DNA of 9,898 nt from an uncultured Verrucomicrobiota bacterium (GCA_945613785.1 CALZAJ010000047.1:1-9898), one strand, 5' to 3'; shown: positions 1 to 5,952, numbered from the stretch's first letter. Notes: generated by a model not told the origin, from the sequence alone. Program-made: numbers and translations.

Positions 1-15
1 GTGCGTCTTGTGATA

Positions 16-417
16 CTAGTAGAATATCTCATGAAGCTTCGGACTCGGCGTATAGCCGTAGGTCGTGCAGGCCTCCTCGGCCATCTTGATGCCGCCATAG
101 GGCATGAAAGCACGCTTGAGGGGCTTGTCCGTCTGAAGGCCGACGACCTGCTCAAGATCCTTCTCAAGGTAACCGGGCTGGTGCGAGTCAATGTCGCTGA
201 CGATGTCCGTATCCATGTCCAGGACACCACCCTTCGCGCGCTCTTCCTTCTGGAGAACCTGCAACTTGGCCCAAAGCTTGTTCGTCGCATCCGTCGCCGG
301 CGCAAGGAAAGAAGCATCACCGTCGTAAGGAGTATAGTTCAAACGAATGAACTCGCGGACATTGATTTCCTTCTCCCAATGTCCCCGAACAAAGCCTTCC
401 CATTCTGCAAACCTCAT
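16..417 (-). CDS. pflB: Pyruvate formate-lyase (formate acetyltransferase), N-terminal part, interrupted by an in-frame TAG
   Basis: The 133 residues match the N-terminus of pyruvate formate-lyase, the glycyl-radical enzyme that turns pyruvate and CoA into acetyl-CoA and formate in the cytoplasm of anaerobes. Recognisable stretches are INVREFIRLNYTPYDGD (about residues 18-33), SHQPGYLEKDLEQVVGLQTD and PLKRAFMPYGGIKM. The start is ATG at 417, with AAGGAG at 430-425 seven bases upstream. The frame meets TAG at 18-16 after HEIFY, but the same frame continues after it as YHKTH to the window edge. This fits the family pattern IFTEYRKTH, so the stop replaces a residue that is Glu in E. coli PFL. 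The full enzyme is about 750 residues, and its Cys-Cys and Gly-radical sites lie outside the window. The gene is a nonsense mutant, carries a sequencing error, or is read through. Family assignment is firm; whether the gene works is unknown. Confidence 0.85.
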   Translation of the reverse strand: MRFAEWEGFVRGHWEKEINVREFIRLNYTPYDGDASFLAPATDATNKLWAKLQVLQKEERAKGGVLDMDTDIVSDIDSHQPGYLEKDLEQVVGLQTDKPLKRAFMPYGGIKMAEEACTTYGYTPSPKLHEIFY

Positions 418-444
418 GTTTTCTCTCCTTTACTTGAAAAACGA

Positions 445-477
445 ATATTAGCTCTCATTTGTTAGAATAGTCTAACA
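445..477 (-). promoter_or_regulatory. Candidate pfl promoter with 18-bp palindromic operator
   Basis: A perfect inverted repeat, TGTTAGA-N4-TCTAACA, occupies 460-477. It lies 43 bases upstream of the pfl ATG. A -10-like TAATAT is read on the minus strand at 450-445, which would place the palindrome over the -35 region, a usual repressor position. The 7-4-7 layout is the same size as Rex operators, and Rex often controls pfl. However, the bases do not match the Rex consensus TTGTGAA-N4-TTCACAA well, so another dimeric regulator (for example Rrf2-type) is equally possible. The palindrome is seen directly; the regulator is inference. Confidence 0.4.
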
Positions 478-509
478 TAGACGGGGCTTATAGTCAACCA
501 CGAAGCATG

Positions 510-535
510 GATTTTATTGCTTTAAGCACAAAATC
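510..535 (-). other. Imperfect hairpin in the intergenic gap
   Basis: On the minus strand this reads GATTTT-G-TGCT-TAA-AGCA-AT-AAAATC, giving an outer 6-bp and an inner 4-bp stem around a 3-nt loop. It lies between the second operon and pfl and is AT-rich. It could be a second 3'-end structure, or chance in AT-rich DNA. No long U tract follows it. Confidence 0.25.
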
Positions 536-552
536 TAGTGTATCTTGAGTAA

Positions 553-575
553 ATTACACACAAAATGTGCGTAAT
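553..575 (-). terminator. Hairpin directly after the last gene of the envelope operon
   Basis: Minus-strand RNA from 575 to 553 folds as AUUACGCACA-UUU-UGUGUGUAAU, a 10-bp stem with a 3-nt loop. One pair is a G:U wobble that would be an A:C mismatch in plus-strand RNA, so the structure suits the minus-strand transcript better. It begins one base after the TGA stop at 579-577. There is no strong U tract after it, so it may be a 3'-end stabiliser or a weak or factor-dependent terminator. Confidence 0.4.
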
Positions 576-576
576 A

Positions 577-1806
577 TCACTTTTTAGTAGCCAGCTTGAT
601 TTCAATCGGCACAAAGAGATCGGGATTGCTGGCGCGCTTCACGATTTTGTCGGAGTACTCTTCGCTGTAGTAACGGTCGGTATCCGTCCGGTCCCGGCGT
701 CCGTTATAGCGCGTCAGCGCCATCGGCCAACCGTCGAAAAAGCCCTTCGGACGTACCGCCGCCGGCTTTCCAGACGAGCCAAAGCCCTTGCGGGACAGAT
801 ACATGATTGCCGCCCGAACATTCTGCGCGGCCGTTCCCTCATTACGCTTCACGGGCTTCTTGAGTCCAAGGCATTCCTTTTCCGTACCCCAATCGCCCGG
901 CACATTGATCTGTAACGGATCGACCGCCCAGGCCGCCTTCGACCGCGGACCGTTTCCGCCCGTCTCTTCGATCATATGAGACTTCACCAGAGCGGGCGTC
1001 AAATCCTTGATCTTCGCCGCCTGATCGGGATTTCCGCCACACCATTTCGCCTTGTTCTTGTTGAAATCAGCAACCATTTTCACAATTAGCTCATCATATT
1101 GCTGATAGCGCGTATCCTCGAATCCGCGAAAAATCGGCAAGCCCGCGCCACCGGCATGCACACGCGGCGCCCGCTTCACGGGCTTACTCGCGGTGGGGAC
1201 AGACCCCGTCGTTTTGCCAGGCGCCACACCGCCCTTAGCGGGGACAGACCCCTTTCCGGGAAGGATCTTTGCACTCCGAAGCGGCTCGATCAAGTGCTTC
1301 CAAGCGAAGGCCTCGATCTCCTTCACCCGCTTCATCTCCGTATCCGTCAGGAAGCGGCGGTCGATGTACAGCTCACCCCAATCGTCAAACAGGAGGTCGC
1401 CCAGACCGTGGGTATCGACCGAGTAGCGCAGGGCTTCCGTCGACGCCGGGACTTCGGCAATGCCCTTCGCGGCCAGATCGGCTTCGTGCTTCAAACGACG
1501 CGCCTCGGCACTCGCCGTGATGCGCAGGGCGTCTTGGACCATCTGCATGCCCTCGGCCAGAGCCGCCTGGTCAACCGAGAGTCCGCCCGCACTCTGTCCC
1601 TGGGCCAGCAGCTCCTTCGCCGCCCCCATCGCCGCCTCACGCTGCGCCGGCGTCATCGACTGCAGCATCTTCATTCCCTGCTGAATCATCGCAGGATCAA
1701 TCTTGCTCAGGTCGATTCCTCCCAGACCCTGCGCTTCCACACGCGCGGCGCACCACGCCCCCAGCACCAAACAGCAGACACACGCCTTAAGGCTCCTCGC
1801 TCGCAT
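577..1806 (-). CDS. Secreted lytic transglycosylase-like (lysozyme-fold) protein
   Basis: This 409-aa protein starts with a signal peptide (hydrophobic core about 8-20, likely cleavage VEA-QG after residue 25), so it should act outside the cytoplasmic membrane. Residues 30-130 are helical and Gln/Met/Ala-rich. Residues 180-222 are a Gly/Pro/Lys linker containing two GSVP motifs encoded by DNA repeats. The C-terminal part resembles the SLT/goose-lysozyme fold: SHMIEETGG (276-284, likely catalytic Glu 280 or 281), DPLQINVPGDW (296-306, in place of the usual GLMQ), NVRAAIMYL (329-337) and ALTRYNG (363-369, the YN motif). The inferred role is cleavage of peptidoglycan glycan strands. The family is divergent, so the activity is not certain. 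The start is ATG at 1806 with AGGGG seven bases upstream, and it overlaps the GH20 gene by 20 bases, implying translational coupling. It is the last gene of the operon. Confidence 0.72.
   Translation of the reverse strand: MRARSLKACVCCLVLGAWCAARVEAQGLGGIDLSKIDPAMIQQGMKMLQSMTPAQREAAMGAAKELLAQGQSAGGLSVDQAALAEGMQMVQDALRITASAEARRLKHEADLAAKGIAEVPASTEALRYSVDTHGLGDLLFDDWGELYIDRRFLTDTEMKRVKEIEAFAWKHLIEPLRSAKILPGKGSVPAKGGVAPGKTTGSVPTASKPVKRAPRVHAGGAGLPIFRGFEDTRYQQYDELIVKMVADFNKNKAKWCGGNPDQAAKIKDLTPALVKSHMIEETGGNGPRSKAAWAVDPLQINVPGDWGTEKECLGLKKPVKRNEGTAAQNVRAAIMYLSRKGFGSSGKPAAVRPKGFFDGWPMALTRYNGRRDRTDTDRYYSEEYSDKIVKRASNPDLFVPIEIKLATKK
1195..1252. repeat. Two GGGGACAGACCCC repeats inside a coding region
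   Basis: Exact 13-nt copies lie at 1195-1207 and 1240-1252, 45 bases apart start to start. Each has a GGGG/CCCC stem with a 5-nt loop. On the coding strand both are in the same frame and give Gly-Ser-Val-Pro at residues 186-189 and 201-204 of the lysozyme-fold protein, within its flexible linker. The same motif is found between genes at 9622-9676. Confidence 0.8.
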
Positions 1807-3616
1807 ACTCCAACCCCTTCACTTCCTGCGGATGATCGCTCGTCCCGGCAACCGGCACAAACGTTCCAATCCACTTCCAGCCACCCTTCTTTGGCAGCGT
1901 CATCTTCACATGATTAACACCCTTCTTAAGATGGATCTTCGTCGGTTCGCGGTACCAGTAGTCCTCATCCACGAGCGGCGTCTCCTTCGGATTGCCGCCG
2001 ACGCCAGGATGCATCCAGGCGGGTGGATCAATCGGCCGGCCGTTCAGCTCGACCGTCGCCCCGTGCTTGTTCCACTGTCCGAGCTTCGGCGTCGGCGCGT
2101 CTCGGGAACGTCCGTCGGACCGCGAGAAGCCGGTCATGCCAATCCACGCCCCGCAGGCGATGTCCTTCGGCGCGGTGATCCAGGTCTCGAGCACGACCGT
2201 TCCGTTGCCGCCCGGCGCATAGGCCCCGGCCGGAAACCAGAAGTGCCGCGGATAGACCGTGGCTTGAGGGATATCCGTTGCCAGGACCTTCCCCGTCGCG
2301 GCGTCCGTCATCTTCCACCGCATCTGCGTCTGCGCGACATAGGGAAACGGATGCTTCACGTTCGCCAGCACCTTGTCGCGCTGCGCGAGCATGCGCCGTT
2401 CGAGATCGGCCGCGAGCGCAAAGCGAGGATCGACAGGATGCGGCAGACGCGCATAGAGCGTCGGCTCGTCCTTTTCGCGTCCGCGCCAGAAGTTGTCCGA
2501 CAGTAGCACCACGGCGGGATAGATCGCATTCATCCGCGCGACGTCCTCGGTGTCCGCAATCACATCGTCGTGCCACACGCAGACGGTCGCGCCGAGATGT
2601 TCTCTTTTCGCACCCCAGCGGCACGGCTGCTGATAGGCCGCGACCGAGAGGAGCTCCTCGGGATCGACGTGGTTGATGTAGTAGCTGTTCTGCGAATCGA
2701 TGTAGCCGCACGCATCGCCACGCGGATCCTTCGCGCCCATCCAGAGATGCTTGATCGTCTGCCCAGGCAGCTTCAGTCCCGGCGACCAGCCCATGAGCTG
2801 ACGTCCGTTGTCCGTCACCTTCTTCGCCCAGTAGTCGAGATGCGTCTGCGGCACCTTCTCGCCCGGCTCGCGCGCCTCGTCCGTGCCGAGATGGATGATC
2901 GGCATCTCCGAAGCGGGTGCGAGCGAGCAGAGTTCGTCGATGAGCTCGCCGAGGATGATCCTGGCCTTCTCGTCCGCGAGCGAGGAGAGTCCTGTCGCCT
3001 TGCGGAACGCGAGGGTGTGGCCCGGCATGTCGAGTTCGGGGATCACGGTGATGCCGCGCTTCTTCGCATGGTCGAGCACCCGGCGGAACTCGGCCTGCGT
3101 GTAGTACTTGCCGACGTTGCGCGAGAAGGCCCCGCTCTTCTGCAGCTCGGGATGCTTCTTCGACTCCAGCCGCCAGCCGTAGTTGTCCGTAAGGTGCCAG
3201 TGGAAGACGTTCATCTTGTACCTGGCGAGATGATCGAGGAGATCGAGGATCGATTCGACGGACTGGTAGTTGCGGCCGCAGTCGAGCAATACGCCGCGGT
3301 ACTTGAACTCCGGCCAGTCCACGATCGTGCAGTCCGGCACCTGCGCCTTGCCCGCGAGCTTCTTCATCTGACCGAAGGTGACCTGCGCATAGCGCCGCCC
3401 CTCCTCATTACCCGAGATCTTCGGCCGACCGCCCTTCACCTCGAGCCGGTACCAGCCCGGCCGGCTCACGGGCATCCTCAGCTTGAGTTCCACGCCGGCC
3501 CCGCGCTCCACCACGCGCGGACGCGGCAGCAGTTCGTCGAGGCAGTCCGCCCGGAGCATCCCCCCTGCGGCCAGAGCCAGCATCAGACAACGAAGTCGAA
3601 TCCCACCCCAGTTCAT
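1787..3616 (-). CDS. Secreted family 20 glycoside hydrolase (beta-N-acetylhexosaminidase)
   Basis: The protein has 609 residues. A signal peptide is followed by likely cleavage after Ala23 (LRA-DC), so it is exported. Residues about 100-380 form the GH20 TIM barrel: YRGVLLDCGRNY (106-117), YKMNVFHWHLTDNYGWRLE (133-151), GITVIPELDMPGH (188-200) and IHLGTDEAR (241-249). The last holds the catalytic Asp246-Glu247 pair, with Thr where the family often has Gly (GGDE). GH20 enzymes remove terminal GlcNAc or GalNAc by substrate-assisted catalysis, so chitin fragments, host glycans or peptidoglycan pieces are possible substrates. Residues about 430-600 form a C-terminal beta-sandwich-like region with WIGMTGFSRSD, as I recall from Bacteroidetes hexosaminidases of similar length. 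The start is ATG at 3616, 17 bases after rsmI. There is no Shine-Dalgarno; the gap is a heptamer repeat. The pairing with a downstream lysozyme-fold protein fits glycan or cell-wall turnover. Substrate is unproven. Confidence 0.93.
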   Translation of the reverse strand: MNWGGIRLRCLMLALAAGGMLRADCLDELLPRPRVVERGAGVELKLRMPVSRPGWYRLEVKGGRPKISGNEEGRRYAQVTFGQMKKLAGKAQVPDCTIVDWPEFKYRGVLLDCGRNYQSVESILDLLDHLARYKMNVFHWHLTDNYGWRLESKKHPELQKSGAFSRNVGKYYTQAEFRRVLDHAKKRGITVIPELDMPGHTLAFRKATGLSSLADEKARIILGELIDELCSLAPASEMPIIHLGTDEAREPGEKVPQTHLDYWAKKVTDNGRQLMGWSPGLKLPGQTIKHLWMGAKDPRGDACGYIDSQNSYYINHVDPEELLSVAAYQQPCRWGAKREHLGATVCVWHDDVIADTEDVARMNAIYPAVVLLSDNFWRGREKDEPTLYARLPHPVDPRFALAADLERRMLAQRDKVLANVKHPFPYVAQTQMRWKMTDAATGKVLATDIPQATVYPRHFWFPAGAYAPGGNGTVVLETWITAPKDIACGAWIGMTGFSRSDGRSRDAPTPKLGQWNKHGATVELNGRPIDPPAWMHPGVGGNPKETPLVDEDYWYREPTKIHLKKGVNHVKMTLPKKGGWKWIGTFVPVAGTSDHPQEVKGLEYASEEP

Positions 3617-3639
3617 CGCTTATCGTTTATCGCTCATCG
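3612..3639. repeat. Four tandem 7-nt repeats spanning the rsmI stop and GH20 start
   Basis: Four consecutive 7-mers of the form YTYATCG (plus strand) fill 3612-3639. On the coding strand each is CGATRAR, so each carries TGA or TAA. Because 7 is not a multiple of 3, the stops fall in successive reading frames. The first copy contains the rsmI stop, and the GH20 start codon overlaps the last copy. Confidence 0.75.
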
Positions 3640-4341
3640 TTCCCGAAGTTCCGCCGCTGCGCGACAGAACTTCGGGTTGTTCCCCGCGATGACAAGGGCG
3701 ACCTCGCCCTTCACCTTGGCATCCTTGTATTCCCTGACGAGATCGGAGAGGTATCCGCGCGAAACGCGCTCGTGGAGCTTCGTGAGCTCGATGCAGACGG
3801 CGGCCTCACGATCCCCCAGGGAGTCGAGCGCGGCCTCGAGCGTCGCGGCGATGCGGAACGGCGACTCGTAGCAGATGAGCGTGTGCTCCTTGTCCTTGTC
3901 TTCAGCGAACCAGTTGCGCAAGGCGCCGGGTCCGCGCGGCGGGAAGCCGCGGAAGGTGAAGCTGCTCGTCGAGAGTCCGCTCATGAGAAGCGCCACGTTG
4001 ACGGCGCTCGCACCGGGAATGACCTCGTAGGGCACCCCTTCTTTCGCACAGGTGCGGATGAGCCGGTAACCAGGATCGGAGATGCCCGGGTAGCCGCCGT
4101 CCGAACAGAGCGCGACTTCCTTGCCCGCCTTCACCGCCGAGATGATCGTCTCGGTGATGCGCTCCTCGTTGCCCTGACGGTACGAGATCATGTCCGGACG
4201 CGGAATCTCGAAGTGCGTCAGGAGCTGCCAGGTGCGACGCGTGTCTTCGCAGGCAATGAGCGAAGCGGCCTTGAAGGCGTCCAAAGCCCGCGGCGAGAGA
4301 TCGCCGAGGTTTCCGATGGGAGTGGCAATGACGTGAAGCAT
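3634..4341 (-). CDS. rsmI: 16S rRNA (cytidine-1402-2'-O)-methyltransferase RsmI, short form
   Basis: The 235-aa protein belongs to the tetrapyrrole-methylase fold and matches RsmI, which uses S-adenosylmethionine to 2'-O-methylate C1402 in the decoding centre of 16S rRNA. Diagnostic motifs are IATPIGNLGD (5-14), CEDTRRT (31-37), SDGGYPGISDPG (80-91), PGASA (109-113), GFPPRGPGA, CYESPFRI and ELTKLHE. The protein ends soon after the VALVIAG strand. E. coli RsmI has about 286 residues, so the C-terminal helical domain is missing here. The catalytic fold is complete, so this is probably a natural short form. The start is ATG at 4341, 19 bases after djlA, with no clear Shine-Dalgarno; translation probably depends on coupling to djlA. 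It is an odd housekeeping gene within an otherwise envelope-directed operon. Confidence 0.95.
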   Translation of the reverse strand: MLHVIATPIGNLGDLSPRALDAFKAASLIACEDTRRTWQLLTHFEIPRPDMISYRQGNEERITETIISAVKAGKEVALCSDGGYPGISDPGYRLIRTCAKEGVPYEVIPGASAVNVALLMSGLSTSSFTFRGFPPRGPGALRNWFAEDKDKEHTLICYESPFRIAATLEAALDSLGDREAAVCIELTKLHERVSRGYLSDLVREYKDAKVKGEVALVIAGNNPKFCRAAAELRER

Positions 4342-4351
4342 AAGTCGATTC

Positions 4352-4365
4352 TATCAGTTATCAGA
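4352..4365. repeat. Two tandem 7-nt repeats at the djlA stop
   Basis: TATCAGT at 4352-4358 is followed by TATCAGA at 4359-4365. On the coding strand this reads TCTGATAACTGATA, with the djlA TGA stop immediately followed by TAA and another TGA in a shifted frame. This is the same arrangement as at 3612-3639: a 7-nt period and a stop in each unit at a gene junction. Confidence 0.5.
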
Positions 4366-5245
4366 GTCCGCGGGCAGACTTGATGCGTCCCCAGGCCTCG
4401 TTGACGCGGGCCATCTGCTCGTTGGCCTTGCCGATCATCTCCTCCGGGAGACCCTGGGCGCGGAGGACATCGGGGTGACACTTCTTCGCCTTCTCGCGAT
4501 AGGCCCTCTTCACCTCGTCATTCGACGCCGTGGAGGGCACGCCGAGAATCGCATAGGCCTCGGACAGCTCGTCCCTCGGACGCGGCGGAGGCTCGGAGTG
4601 GCGGTAGGAGTTCTCCGAAGAGCTACGGGACGACCTTTCCTGACGCTGATTCCCGCGATGGTAACGCGTTCCCAAACGCTCGTTGGCGTAGATGTAATAC
4701 CAGTCCATCGCAATCTGCAACGGACCCGTAATGCGCATCAGGATCTCGTTCTCCGAATCGGAGACGACGCCGTCCGAGCAGGCGAGATCCCAGAGGAGCT
4801 CGTAAAAGAGCTCGCGGACCTCAACGGACCTGACCGTCCGGGCGAATTCCGACGCATATGCGTAAATCGTCCGCGGATCGTCCTTGGCCTTGCGAAACGC
4901 CTTGATGGCAAACTCGCGGGATTGGTCGTAGAAGCCCAACCGCCCGAAAGCCCGCTCGACTGCCGAGATCTCGTTCTCGGTCACCCGCCCATCCACCTTC
5001 GCCATCTTGGCGAGCATGGCCGCAGCGGTCGTGCAGAAGACATAGGCCCGCCCCGCGTCGCGTCCCTGACGATGAGGACCGTACGAGGGGCCCGTGCTGC
5101 CACGCGGACGCGTTTGGGCGGTCTCACGATTAACCTCCCTCAGCGCGTGGCCGAGGTTATAACCGATAAAGGCAAAGATGAGGGCTGTTGAAAACCCACC
5201 TCTCAACCCTAACACAAAGCCGATGATCGCAAATAGCGCTTCCAC
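4361..5245 (-). CDS. djlA: DjlA-like membrane-anchored TerB/J-domain co-chaperone
   Basis: The 294-aa protein has the DjlA layout. A single N-terminal hydrophobic segment with glycines (about residues 3-31) would anchor it in the inner membrane. Next comes a TerB-like helical domain (about 67-185, with AKMAKVDGRVTENEI and ACSDGVVSDSENEI as the two acidic helix repeats), a Ser/Arg/Pro-rich linker, and a C-terminal J domain (about 226-294) with HPD at 257-259. The segment HPD..RAQGLPEEMIGKANEQM strongly resembles DjlA, in which the J domain stimulates DnaK. The GTG start at 5245-5243 directly follows the TAA of the upstream repeat-protein gene with no gap, so translation is probably coupled. 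The role is presumably envelope-stress or membrane-protein chaperoning next to exported proteins. The domains are clear; the client is not known. Confidence 0.9.
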   Translation of the reverse strand: MEALFAIIGFVLGLRGGFSTALIFAFIGYNLGHALREVNRETAQTRPRGSTGPSYGPHRQGRDAGRAYVFCTTAAAMLAKMAKVDGRVTENEISAVERAFGRLGFYDQSREFAIKAFRKAKDDPRTIYAYASEFARTVRSVEVRELFYELLWDLACSDGVVSDSENEILMRITGPLQIAMDWYYIYANERLGTRYHRGNQRQERSSRSSSENSYRHSEPPPRPRDELSEAYAILGVPSTASNDEVKRAYREKAKKCHPDVLRAQGLPEEMIGKANEQMARVNEAWGRIKSARGL

Positions 5246-5668
5246 TTATCTCTTCGTTCCCTGCAGCCGGCCTTGTGCGTCACGATATTCCGTCCGACCG
5301 TTGACGGTGCGAGAGGTTCCCTGCAGACGACCCTGCGCATCGCGGTATTCCGTCCTGCCGCTGGCATCCGTCCGAGATGTCCCCTGGAGGCGGCCCATCG
5401 AGTCGCGGTACTCCGTCTTGCCGGAGGAATCCGTCTTGGCCGTACCCTGGAGACGCCCCATCGAGTCGCGGTACTCCGTCTTGCCGTAATTTCCGGTCTT
5501 GGCCGTACCCTGGAGACGTCCCATCGAGTCACGGTACTCCGTCTTGCCGCGTCCGTCAGACGTCGCCGAGCCCTGATTTCGGCCTTGCGCGTCACGGAAC
5601 GTGGCCTTATCCGCCGCCATGACGGACATCGCCAAGCTGCAAACAACTGTCAAAACAAGCTTCTTCAT
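5246..5668 (-). CDS. Secreted protein of 21-residue tandem repeats
   Basis: This 140-aa protein has a typical signal peptide (MKK, hydrophobic core 4-17, cleavage near Ala18/Ala19) and then almost nothing but six copies of a 21-residue unit. The consensus is GKTEYRDSMGRLQGTAKTD, with variants FRDAQGRNQGS at the start and a 20-residue spacing before the last copy. Each unit looks like a beta-hairpin with Tyr-Arg-Asp and Gly-Arg-x-x-Gly turns, reminiscent of YD-type repeats but not clearly one of them. The mature protein is basic and hydrophilic with no other domain. ATG at 5668 has a strong AGGAGG at 5680-5675, six bases upstream. It is the first gene of the operon and abuts djlA. I do not know its function; a periplasmic or surface structural role is a guess. 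Confidence 0.85.
   Translation of the reverse strand: MKKLVLTVVCSLAMSVMAADKATFRDAQGRNQGSATSDGRGKTEYRDSMGRLQGTAKTGNYGKTEYRDSMGRLQGTAKTDSSGKTEYRDSMGRLQGTSRTDASGRTEYRDAQGRLQGTSRTVNGRTEYRDAQGRLQGTKR
5249..5599 (-). repeat. 63-nt tandem coding repeats
   Basis: Six units with a 63-nt period encode the 21-residue repeats of the secreted protein. The three central units are nearly identical in DNA, differing mainly in the three to four codons after AKT/SRT. That pattern suggests recent duplication or ongoing homogenisation, with copy number likely to vary between strains. Confidence 0.85.
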
Positions 5669-5687
5669 CTCGCACCTCCTCTTGGTT

Positions 5688-5718
5688 ATTATACCATCCT
5701 AGGCGACCCAACGGACAA
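5688..5718 (-). promoter_or_regulatory. Promoter-like sequence of the envelope operon
   Basis: A perfect TATAAT is read on the minus strand at 5693-5688. TTGTCC at 5718-5713 (four of six matches to TTGACA) lies 19 bases upstream. Transcription would start near 5681, giving a leader of about 12 bases containing the AGGAGG ribosome-binding site. The wide spacing makes the -35 assignment weak. The gap 5669-5796 holds no gene and no clear terminator for the upstream cassette. Confidence 0.5.
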
Positions 5719-5796
5719 AACCTGACAAATAAATCCTCATTTTTCTTTCCCCGGCCCACTCGTCACCCGAATGCCCGGACCGAAGCGTGAGGGGAT

Positions 5797-5952
5797 TTAG
5801 GAGCGAGCCTGGGGAGATTGACGGGCTCCTGCGCTACGGGCGGCCTCAATGGCCTTCCGATAGAGCTTTTCGAGCTCATCCAGGCACTTGCCCTCGCCGC
5901 GCCAGAAAGGCACGGGGCCGAGGCGCTTCAGGATGGGCGTTTCAATCTTCAT
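5797..5952 (-). CDS. Small protein resembling the detached C-terminal tail of SWIM zinc-finger proteins
   Basis: This 51-residue ORF contains LKRLGPVPFWRG followed by an amphipathic helix, CLDELEKLYRKAIEAARSAG. The LGPPPFWRG...LYRAA pattern is, as I recall, the C-terminal end of many single-chain SWIM proteins. Here it is a separate frame that overlaps the end of the SWIM gene by 11 bases. ATG at 5952 is preceded by GGAGG nine bases upstream, inside the SWIM gene, so independent coupled translation is plausible. The alternative is a frameshift that split a once-fused gene. The longer frame from 6012 was not chosen because its first 20 residues are only the shadow of the SWIM gene. Function is unknown; it probably works with the SWIM/SNF2 pair. 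Confidence 0.65.
   Translation of the reverse strand: MKIETPILKRLGPVPFWRGEGKCLDELEKLYRKAIEAARSAGARQSPQARS

Noticed and set aside
1..465. Plus-strand frame opposite pyruvate formate-lyase
   Set aside because: The minus strand matches a well-known enzyme; the plus frame is its shadow.
1099..1917. 272-aa plus-strand frame opposite the lysozyme-fold gene
   Set aside because: Arg/His/Ser-rich antisense shadow with no domain; the opposite strand has a signal peptide and enzyme motifs.
2570..3871. 433-aa plus-strand frame opposite GH20 and rsmI
   Set aside because: Antisense shadow in GC-rich DNA; low-complexity Arg/Leu/Val composition and no recognisable motif, while the minus strand encodes two clear families.
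5669..5796. Intrinsic terminator between the two operons
   Set aside because: I found no convincing GC stem followed by a U tract on the minus strand in this gap.
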